DNA of 9,781 nt from Chloroflexota bacterium (GTDB lineage Bacteria; Chloroflexota; Ktedonobacteria; Ktedonobacterales; Ktedonobacteraceae), in assembly GCA_005881995.1 (NCBI GenBank), contig VBHV01000119.1, positions 1 through 9,781 of the forward strand, in the 5' to 3' direction. The stretch's first letter is position 1; each line of letters begins with the position of its first letter. The notes beneath the pieces were generated by a model, which was not told the DNA's origin, searched no databases, and saw nothing but the letters and a program-made list of their open reading frames with translations. The position numbers were made by a program, and so were the translations under genes. Below, one piece after another: positions 1 to 5,599 of this stretch.

Positions 1-60
1 TAATAGTATTATGTAAAGTTGAGGTTTCCATTGCGAACCAGAGCAGGTGTATTTGATTTT

Positions 61-145
61 GTAGTGTTCCCCTCTGTATCTCCAATTGTTCGTAGTTTCC
101 CTCCACCTCATCCATGATGGATACGTACTTTGTTTCTTGTATAAC
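61..145 (+). promoter_or_regulatory. Upstream region of the peptide operon: imperfect direct repeat and a -10-like box
   Basis: This is AT-rich non-coding DNA ahead of the small peptide gene. Two similar C-rich blocks, GTAGTGTTCCCCTC (61-74) and GTAGTTTCCCTCC (92-104), start 31 nt apart, about three helical turns. A TATAAC box at 140-145 resembles a -10 element, but no acceptable -35 lies 16-18 nt upstream. The repeat could bind a regulator dimer, as ComA-type regulators bind paired sites, but it does not match any operator I know. This is the only candidate promoter region for the 182-4510 operon inside the window; transcription could also start left of position 1. Confidence 0.25.
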
Positions 146-190
146 ATCATTCGATAGAGTTTATCTCATGAACCCGGCGACTTGCAAAGG

Positions 191-211
191 AAAGGAGTAT
201 TCCCCCCCCAT
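191..211 (+). promoter_or_regulatory. Shine-Dalgarno plus C8 spacer deciding the peptide start
   Basis: AAAGGAG (191-197) is the only good Shine-Dalgarno sequence near the peptide gene. It lies downstream of the possible TTG start at 182, so it points to the ATG at 212. The spacer is long (14 nt) and contains a run of eight C (202-209). Slippage in that run would change the spacing, so the tract could tune expression. Confidence 0.5.
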
Positions 212-409
212 ATGGAGGAACAACTAATTCAAGAATTTGTTCATCGCGTCTCCACCGATGAGAAGTTATGCGAGGAACTAAAGAACGACCCTGATGGCGT
301 CATTATGCGTGAGGGGTTTTCGCCGAGAGTAGCCCAGGTTGTGTCACGGCTGGTACCGCATCTGGCTTTCGATAAGCCAATCGATCCCTCCCTCAACTTT
401 TGGCATTGA
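212..409 (+). CDS. Small ComX-like peptide pheromone / prenylated-Trp RiPP precursor (putative)
   Basis: This 65-residue peptide would be the precursor of a secreted signal modified by the enzyme encoded next. It begins MEEQLIQEFVHRV, has an acidic amphipathic leader (about residues 1-50) and ends DPSLNFWH, with the only Trp at residue 64 and His at 65. Bacillus ComX precursors are 50-75 residues, open with a similar LI-x(2)-F/L pattern and carry a prenylated Trp close to the C-terminus; the gene next to ComX encodes the prenyl-synthase-fold modifier, as here. I chose the ATG at 212 because AAAGGAG precedes it; the TTG at 182 would add 10 residues and has no ribosome site. The stop is 29 nt before the next gene, so they are probably co-transcribed. 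The leader also resembles Nif11/NHLP-type RiPP leaders, so another RiPP class is possible. There is no signal peptide and no transporter gene nearby; none accompanies ComX either. The gene call is fairly sure; the pheromone role is inference. Confidence 0.6.
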   Translation: MEEQLIQEFVHRVSTDEKLCEELKNDPDGVIMREGFSPRVAQVVSRLVPHLAFDKPIDPSLNFWH

Positions 410-414
410 TACCC

Positions 415-438
415 AGGTAAAGGTATAACATTTTACCT
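415..438 (+). repeat. Stem-loop between peptide gene and prenyltransferase gene
   Basis: AGGTAAA (415-421) and TTTACCT (432-438) form a perfect 7-bp inverted repeat with a 10-nt loop. The stem ends one base before the ATG at 439, and its 5' arm contains the AGGTAAAGG that would serve as the ribosome site. In mRNA the hairpin could occlude translation of the enzyme and keep the precursor in excess. It lacks a U-tract, so an intrinsic terminator is unlikely. Confidence 0.5.
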
Positions 439-1521
439 ATGTGCGAGGATAGAGGCTCTTCTGTAAATCCTTTCGCCGCTCACCAGCAAATACTGCGTGA
501 GCGGCTGCACTTTTTTTTATGTACACTGCATCCAGCGGTGTACGCGGATGTCGTACGTGCATTTGAGGACGAGTTAAAAATTCTGCACCAGGTCAACCAG
601 GATATTTATACTCCTCAAAATATTCGTTCCTCTGGTGTCTGGTCACTACTTCCCTTGCTGGTGGCGCAGCATGTCGCGCCGGAAATCGATCCCACCTATG
701 CCAGCAGTGTGGCTCTAGCCGTCGAGAGTTTTGTCACGGCCATTGATCTGCTCGATGATATAGAAGACGAAGATCACACTGAAATTGTCCATGAGCTGGG
801 AACTGCTCGTGTTATAAATACTGCAGCCATCCTCTTCACATTAGCGCAACAGGCGCTTCTCTCCCTATCCGACATAGGTATCCCCCCTACAACTATTCTC
901 CGCCTGCTTCAAACGCTCCAGGAATCCTCCTTGGTTGTGTCTACAGGTCAACATCTGGATATAGTCGTCGAGAACCGGCCGACCCATGAATTCACCGGTG
1001 AAGAATGCATCGAGATCGCGGCAACCAAATCCGGAGCGCTGCTCCGTCTTGCCTGTCTTATGGGCGCTCAATGTGCAGGCGCAAGCGATGAACTCTGTGC
1101 AAAATACGCGGAATTTGGAGAACTTCTTGGGATTGCGGCACAACTTGACAATGATTGCAATGACTTGTATTATTTGCTCTATAGTCAAGGTTGGGCTTTA
1201 TCATCTGAAGAGATCGTAAGAACTTCAAACATGATGAAATCTGATCTTGTTCGCGGAAAGAAAACACTGCCTATTGTGCTTGCTGCTGAAGAAATTGCAA
1301 AAACGCAAGGCGCGTCGACAGCAAATATGCAAGATGCTCTTCAGCAAGCGGCAACATTGTCCGATACGGAAAATGAAGCGTATATGCGTGCATTTCGTGA
1401 GGGGATAATTACCGCTTGGGGCATTTGTTTACTCTATCGCGAGCGTGCCAGCGAACGCTTGCAAGAGTTGGAAGCTCAGAAACCTTTTACCCCGCTCCTG
1501 CATCTGCTAGTAGGTGTGTAA
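439..1521 (+). CDS. ComQ-like polyprenyl synthase family enzyme (putative peptide prenyltransferase)
   Basis: This 360-residue protein has the all-alpha isoprenyl diphosphate synthase fold. The first Asp-rich motif is DDIED at 106-110; GQHLD follows at 170-174 and KSG at 197-199. The second Asp-rich motif is degenerate, QLDNDCND at 235-242 (NDxxD), and GKKTLPIV lies at 273-280. These residues bind Mg2+ and a prenyl diphosphate (geranyl or farnesyl) in the family. ComQ shares this fold but transfers the prenyl group to a Trp of ComX rather than elongating a chain. Location directly after a tiny Trp-ending peptide and before a ComP-like kinase favours that role over quinone or carotenoid synthesis, for which no partner genes are present. 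The protein is longer than typical ComQ (about 300 residues), mainly through an extended N-terminus. The ATG at 439 has AGGTAAAGG about 15 nt upstream, inside a stem-loop. Family assignment is confident; peptide prenylation is inferred from context. Confidence 0.75.
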   Translation: MCEDRGSSVNPFAAHQQILRERLHFFLCTLHPAVYADVVRAFEDELKILHQVNQDIYTPQNIRSSGVWSLLPLLVAQHVAPEIDPTYASSVALAVESFVTAIDLLDDIEDEDHTEIVHELGTARVINTAAILFTLAQQALLSLSDIGIPPTTILRLLQTLQESSLVVSTGQHLDIVVENRPTHEFTGEECIEIAATKSGALLRLACLMGAQCAGASDELCAKYAEFGELLGIAAQLDNDCNDLYYLLYSQGWALSSEEIVRTSNMMKSDLVRGKKTLPIVLAAEEIAKTQGASTANMQDALQQAATLSDTENEAYMRAFREGIITAWGICLLYRERASERLQELEAQKPFTPLLHLLVGV

Positions 1522-1556
1522 CATTGGGGATAAACAGCAAGGTGGCGAGGGAATAA

Positions 1557-1574
1557 TTGAAGCACTCGCTTCAA
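1557..1574 (+). repeat. Stem-loop between prenyltransferase and histidine kinase genes
   Basis: TTGAAGC (1557-1563) and GCTTCAA (1568-1574) form a perfect 7-bp stem with an ACTC tetraloop. It lies in the 70-nt gap after the prenyltransferase stop and just ahead of the kinase Shine-Dalgarno sequence (GGAGAAG, 1580-1586). There is no U-tract. It may be an RNA processing or stability element, or may modulate kinase translation. Confidence 0.5.
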
Positions 1575-1591
1575 GCATTGGAGAAGACTGT

Positions 1592-4510
1592 ATGCGCTAT
1601 AAAGCCTGGGCTCGTATACCATCTGTGCGCCTGTTGGTAGTGATCACTGCTCTACTTTTGTATCTCCTCCTGTTGAGTGTAGATGGCTTCTCTTTCTTCT
1701 CACGCACAACCGCTTCCATCCTCAATTGGACGCTTTTTGGTTTCTCGGCTTTTGTGGCAGCCATGTTTCTGGCCGTTGGTGCACTGGTCTGGCTGTATGT
1801 GCGCGATCGTCGCGTCGCTTTGTTGCTCTTTCTCTTTTCTTTTACCATAATGATTGCATTTGCAGTGGAAACATCAGCTGGTTCAGAGGGAGGACCATCC
1901 TCACATGTAGCTCCATTTTCAGCGGTTGCTGACGCCGGTGTATCACTGGCGCTCTTCTTCTTTGCAGTGCTGCTGTTGGTTTTCCCACGAGACTATCTGG
2001 GGGTTTTCCCCTCTGTGGAGCCTAGCTCGAGAAGACTCACTCGCCTGCAATGGCTATTGCGAGCATACATTGCTCTGTTACTTTTCTTGAGCATCGTCTC
2101 AGCGGCGGGAACTGCGCTTCAGTATATTCCCACCTGGCAGGTTCCAGATTGGTTGGGCACTGTAGTGATCAGCTATTATCCAATCGTATTGATTGGTATT
2201 TTGCTCTCTATAATCGTTTCATATCGCAAGGCTTCCTCATTGCGTAATCGCCAGCAGGTACGCCTGTTTGTGATTGGTGTTGTTCTGGCTTTCGTGCCCG
2301 TGCTGGTATTAACTGTGCTGCCACAGGCATTAAATTTCTCTGGTGTGAACGGCCAGTTAAGTAGCATCACTGTGTTATTCTTGCCTTTGTCGCTTGGCTA
2401 CTCTATTTTGCGCTATCAGATCCTCGTGTTTGACGTGTATATTCGTCGTGTGGTTGCATGGATGCTTGGGGTTGTTAGCCTGGGAGTGCTCGGCTATCTT
2501 GTAGTGATGCTGAGCAGCTTATTTATATCGAGCAATCACACGGCACAAATCCTTTTCGTTGCCTTTGCGCTGGTAGTGCTGGTTCCCGTTGCCTGGTGGA
2601 TGGCGCACATACTAACGGAGCGCCTTTTCTTCAGTGAAATGCTGTACTATCGCCGTTTGATTGATAAACCCGATATGCTTACGCGTGAAACATTCGATAT
2701 CGATGAGGCTTCTCACTTGATCACGCTTGCCGTAACCAACGCCTTTGAGACCAAAGAAGTGTGCCTGTTTGTGTTCGACAGGGATACCGGTCATTATCAC
2801 CCGGCTCCGGCTCTCGCGGAAGAACAGGATGACTCCTCTCGCGCTCGCCTTGCGCAGCATCTTTTTCAGGCGGCCAGTTCATCGGCCCAAGATGGGACTA
2901 ACCGTGCTTCTGTTGTGGGACCGTCTGGCTGGCTCGAGGCCCATCTCCCATTGCTTGAGAACGTGGCCAGGGCCGAACGCCCCCTGTTGCTAAGCGAGGC
3001 TGCCAAAGCTGAAGGACACCTCCCCACGGGCTTAGCCCGCTACCTTTCAACCGCGCCCACCGTAGAGAATGATTTCCTGCTTGTGCCTGTGCGAACGCAG
3101 GGCAATATGATCGGTCTGCTGATATTGGGTGAGCGTGGTGATCGCCAGCCGTATGCAGGCCCCGATTTTGAAGTAGTTGAACTGCTCCTCGCGCGTTACT
3201 CACCGGTGCTGGAAACCGCGCGACTCTACCAGCAGGCCGGTCGCCATGCCGCTACGCTCAATACACTGTACAGCGCGAACCTGGCCCTGGAGAAAGCGTA
3301 CTCGAGTATAGAAGAGGTTGCCCTTGCTTACGCTACAGCTGCCGCCGGGGCGGTGAAAGCGGGAGCGGAAGTGTGGCTCTTTAATGAAGATTACCTTTCG
3401 CTCAAGAGCGTTTCCCATATAGGCGAGGGAGAGCGCCTGATAGCCCAGGATACCCTGATTTCTCTCCAGGAGGCTGATTGGAAAGCGTGGTTTTATGAAG
3501 GCTCCAGTCCTCAAGTATGGAGCGGCCCTTCCGCCGGTGTTCCCTCGTGCTTGCATCAGATGCCCTATTTCCCATTCGCCTGGCTGCCGCTGGTGAAAGG
3601 AGAACAACATTTCGGCATCCTGGCGTTACTCTATGCTCGCCCACATCATTTCCCAGAAGAGGAGCGGCGCATTTTAAGCATGTTTGCCAACCAGTGCGCG
3701 GCAGCGATGGACAATGCGCAGATCACCATTGCCCTGCGTGCGGCCTATGAACGCCTTCAGGAACTGGATCGACTGAAAGATCAGTTCATTATGACGGCAT
3801 CTCATGAATTACGCACACCCCTCACTGCTGTGCAGGGTTATATTGAGTTATTGCAAAATTATAATAATCGTTTGAGTCTCGAAGAGCGTTCTGATTTCAT
3901 CGCCAAAGCCCAACGTGGATGTGATGAGCTGGTACTGATGGTTGGCAATATCATGGATGCCAGTCGCGTCCAGGTCGATGTTGAAGAGGTCAGGCTCGGC
4001 TCCGTATCGCTTGCCACCTCGGTACTGCATGTCCTGGAGATCATGGACGGCATGACGAGACGAGAGGGCAGGCGCGTTGAAGTGGATGTCCCAAACAACA
4101 TCGTTGTCATGGCGGATGAGTTACGCCTGAGGCAGATCATTCTAAACCTGGTAGGGAACGCCTTTAAATATTCTCCTGTTGGCTCCCCAATTCACATATC
4201 GGCGCGTTCTGGCGATACCCTGAGTACGCTGTCTATCCGCGATTATGGCTCGGGCGTACCGCCAGAAGACCAGAAGCGCCTCTTTGAGCGTTTTGTGCGG
4301 CTTGAGCGTGATATGAATAGCCCCGTGCGCGGTGCCGGGCTGGGGTTGTATATTGGCAAGCAACTGGTAGAAGCCATGGGCGGCGAAATCTGGGTGGAGA
4401 GTACCGGGAGAGAAGGAGAAGGAAGTCTCTTCGCCTTCTCCCTCAAGTTGAATCAGCCTTCCCAGGTGTCCCCAGGCTCCCCCCAGACGCCCCGGGTGTT
4501 CGTGCCGTGA
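1592..4510 (+). CDS. Membrane sensor histidine kinase with ComP-like multi-TM domain and two GAF-like domains
   Basis: This 972-residue kinase is the probable receptor of the operon. Residues about 8-340 carry nine or ten hydrophobic segments. The stretch SLGYSILRYQILVFDVYIRR (about 267-286) resembles the membrane domains of ComP-like kinases. Two GAF-like regions follow (about 370-545 and 552-715), then a coiled linker (YERLQELDRLKDQF). The HisKA domain contains SHELRTP with phospho-acceptor His738. The ATPase domain has N-box residues Asn852 and Asn856, DYGSG from Asp884, and GAGLGL at 914-919. All catalytic motifs are intact. ComP of Bacillus instead uses HisKA_3 and lacks GAF domains, so the transmitter is of a different class. 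I chose the ATG at 1592, with GGAGAAG five nt upstream; a GTG at 1514 would add 26 residues and overlap the preceding stop. No response regulator is encoded here, so its partner must lie elsewhere. The last 68 bp overlap the convergent sigma gene. Confidence 0.85.
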   Translation: MRYKAWARIPSVRLLVVITALLLYLLLLSVDGFSFFSRTTASILNWTLFGFSAFVAAMFLAVGALVWLYVRDRRVALLLFLFSFTIMIAFAVETSAGSEGGPSSHVAPFSAVADAGVSLALFFFAVLLLVFPRDYLGVFPSVEPSSRRLTRLQWLLRAYIALLLFLSIVSAAGTALQYIPTWQVPDWLGTVVISYYPIVLIGILLSIIVSYRKASSLRNRQQVRLFVIGVVLAFVPVLVLTVLPQALNFSGVNGQLSSITVLFLPLSLGYSILRYQILVFDVYIRRVVAWMLGVVSLGVLGYLVVMLSSLFISSNHTAQILFVAFALVVLVPVAWWMAHILTERLFFSEMLYYRRLIDKPDMLTRETFDIDEASHLITLAVTNAFETKEVCLFVFDRDTGHYHPAPALAEEQDDSSRARLAQHLFQAASSSAQDGTNRASVVGPSGWLEAHLPLLENVARAERPLLLSEAAKAEGHLPTGLARYLSTAPTVENDFLLVPVRTQGNMIGLLILGERGDRQPYAGPDFEVVELLLARYSPVLETARLYQQAGRHAATLNTLYSANLALEKAYSSIEEVALAYATAAAGAVKAGAEVWLFNEDYLSLKSVSHIGEGERLIAQDTLISLQEADWKAWFYEGSSPQVWSGPSAGVPSCLHQMPYFPFAWLPLVKGEQHFGILALLYARPHHFPEEERRILSMFANQCAAAMDNAQITIALRAAYERLQELDRLKDQFIMTASHELRTPLTAVQGYIELLQNYNNRLSLEERSDFIAKAQRGCDELVLMVGNIMDASRVQVDVEEVRLGSVSLATSVLHVLEIMDGMTRREGRRVEVDVPNNIVVMADELRLRQIILNLVGNAFKYSPVGSPIHISARSGDTLSTLSIRDYGSGVPPEDQKRLFERFVRLERDMNSPVRGAGLGLYIGKQLVEAMGGEIWVESTGREGEGSLFAFSLKLNQPSQVSPGSPQTPRVFVP

Positions 4511-5111
4511 CATACCCTTTCTCCTGCGCATAGTTCCAGAGCGATTGCTGGATTTGCCGTCTACCGCGTGAAATACGGCTCATGACCGTCCCAATCGGTA
4601 TTTGTAGGGCTTCAGCAATTTCTTTATACGACATACCTTCAATGTCCGCCAGCATGACCGGCATACGGAAGTTGACCGGGAGGTCGTTGAGCGCTTTATA
4701 GACGTCTTCATCCAGATAGCGGTTTAGCACTTCGTCTTCTGCCCCCGCCGTCAACTCCTGCCCGCTCAGGTCCCGAATACGGTTATACAGATAAAACTCC
4801 TCTCCTTCGGGCAACGAGGATGGTGTTGGGTGCGTGGCCTGTTTGCGATAGCGGTTAATGGCGGACGTGTTTAAGATACGGAAGAGCCACGCTCGCAGAT
4901 TGGTGCCGGGTTGATAGGAATGAGCGAAACGAAATGCTTTCAACATCGTTTCTTGCACCAGGTCTTCCGCCTCCTGTGGGTTGTGGGTCAGCCGCAGGGC
5001 TGTGCGATAGAGACTATCTAATTGTGCGATAACGCCCGCTTCAAAATCTTCTTGAACAGCAGTATCAGTTGACGCCGGTTGGTTTCCCGGCGAATTGGAC
5101 TCTTCAAACAT
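4443..5111 (-). CDS. SigR/SigH-like ECF RNA polymerase sigma factor
   Basis: This 222-residue ECF sigma factor directs RNA polymerase to stress promoters. Region 2 spans about 30-98 and contains DLVQETMLKAF and the signature GTNLRAWLFRILNTSAINRYRK, written here as GTNLRAWLFRIL (69-80) followed by NTSAINRYRK (81-90), typical of the SigR/SigH oxidative-stress group. Region 4 (about 135-190) carries the helix-turn-helix YKEIAEALQIPIGTVMSRIS. The gene is divergent from an RsrA-like anti-sigma. The ATG at 5111 is preferred because AGGAG (5122-5126) lies 10 nt upstream; a TTG at 5129 would add six residues but overlap that site. The Gly/Pro/Thr-rich tail (about 201-222) lies beyond region 4 and is encoded in the overlap with the kinase gene, so it is probably a recently gained extension. 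Family is confident; thiol-oxidative stress as the signal is inferred from the neighbouring anti-sigma. Confidence 0.88.
   Translation of the reverse strand: MFEESNSPGNQPASTDTAVQEDFEAGVIAQLDSLYRTALRLTHNPQEAEDLVQETMLKAFRFAHSYQPGTNLRAWLFRILNTSAINRYRKQATHPTPSSLPEGEEFYLYNRIRDLSGQELTAGAEDEVLNRYLDEDVYKALNDLPVNFRMPVMLADIEGMSYKEIAEALQIPIGTVMSRISRGRRQIQQSLWNYAQEKGYVTARTPGASGGSLGTPGKADST
4461..4493 (-). other. G-quadruplex-type motif in the convergent gene overlap
   Basis: On the minus strand four G-runs (G4, G6, G4, G3) are separated by loops of 5, 5 and 6 nt, satisfying the usual G3+N1-7 pattern. The plus strand shows C3, C4, C6 and C4 at 4461-4463, 4470-4473, 4479-4484 and 4490-4493. The motif lies inside the 68-bp overlap of the kinase and sigma genes and would be present in the sigma mRNA. 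It could pause converging polymerases, as no ordinary terminator is visible here. Confidence 0.45.
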
Positions 5112-5157
5112 GCAAAAAAAGCTCCTCAATCATCCAGGTGACTTCCTGTCCCATTGC

Positions 5158-5186
5158 AGTATATCCTATCTTACTCTCTTTGGGAA
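5158..5186 (-). promoter_or_regulatory. Candidate sigma-70-type promoter for the ECF sigma gene
   Basis: On the minus strand TTCCCA (5186-5181) and TATACT (5163-5158) are spaced 17 nt apart, giving a good -10 but a weak -35 (four of six). The -35 box overlaps the GGGAAT element of the opposing promoter, so the two promoters would compete or be co-regulated. No SigR-type element was found on this strand. Confidence 0.35.
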
Positions 5187-5209
5187 TGAAAGTCACTATG
5201 ATTTATGTT
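5182..5209 (+). promoter_or_regulatory. SigR-type promoter (GGGAAT-N19-GTT) for the anti-sigma gene
   Basis: GGGAAT (5182-5187) and GTT (5207-5209) are separated by 19 nt. This fits the GGAAT-N18/19-GTT consensus known for Streptomyces SigR. It faces the RsrA-like gene, about 80 nt before its ATG, so the sigma factor probably drives its own inhibitor as negative feedback. The match is seen directly; use by the neighbouring sigma factor is inference. Confidence 0.65.
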
Positions 5210-5288
5210 AGAATGTACAGAACAAGTTTAAGGGCGAGGCGGCACAAGCAGCGAATCCCTTGCGGAACCCACAAGAGGTAGAAGGTTT

Positions 5289-5591
5289 ATGGAAGAATGT
5301 ATGGACTGTATTGAAACCGTTGCTCGTCTTCATCTATATATCGACCGGGAACTCAGCGTTGAGGAAGTCGCCGTTGTACAGCAACACCTGGTTGCCTGTC
5401 CCCACTGCGAGTGCCGCTTTCATTTCAATATGAAATTGAAGCGGCTGATTCACGAACGCTGCACCATCGAACGCGCACCTGAGCGCCTGCGTGAGGCCGT
5501 GATGCAACTCGCCCACAGGCACGCCGGGGAAGCTATCGACATCGACCCGGAGTTGGAGATGAAGATTCGGGCTGAGTTGGAAGATTGTTAA
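5289..5591 (+). CDS. RsrA-like zinc-binding (ZAS) redox anti-sigma factor
   Basis: This 100-residue cytosolic protein probably binds and inhibits the divergent sigma factor until oxidised. It carries the ZAS signature H33-x3-C37-x2-C40 and an upstream Cys7. The spacing Cys7 / His33 / Cys37 / Cys40 equals that of the zinc ligands Cys11, His37, Cys41 and Cys44 of Streptomyces RsrA, with a constant offset of four. Cys58 falls where RsrA has Cys62. In RsrA, disulfide stress oxidises these cysteines, zinc is lost and SigR is released. There is no membrane segment. A Cys is also the last residue (100). AAGAGG (5273-5278) and GAAGG (5281-5285) precede the ATG. In actinobacteria rsrA follows sigR in one operon; here the genes are divergent. 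It ends 8 nt before the convergent ccdA-like gene. Confidence 0.85.
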   Translation: MEECMDCIETVARLHLYIDRELSVEEVAVVQQHLVACPHCECRFHFNMKLKRLIHERCTIERAPERLREAVMQLAHRHAGEAIDIDPELEMKIRAELEDC

Positions 5592-5599
5592 GATCAGGT

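Noticed and set aside
182..211. TTG start extending the small peptide by 10 residues
   Set aside because: The only good Shine-Dalgarno sequence lies downstream of it, and the added residues would be encoded by the ribosome site and C-tract.
439..1521. Housekeeping farnesyl/geranylgeranyl or carotenoid-pathway synthase reading of the prenyl enzyme
   Set aside because: Not excluded, but the second Asp motif is degenerate, no isoprenoid-pathway gene is adjacent, and the peptide/kinase context fits a ComQ-like role better.
1514..1591. GTG start extending the histidine kinase by 26 residues
   Set aside because: The ATG at 1592 has a much better ribosome site at 5 nt spacing; the extension is not membrane-like and includes a stem-loop.
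3200..3610. Minus-strand 136-codon open frame inside the histidine kinase
   Set aside because: It lies antisense to the second GAF-like domain of an intact gene, without a ribosome site or recognisable motif.
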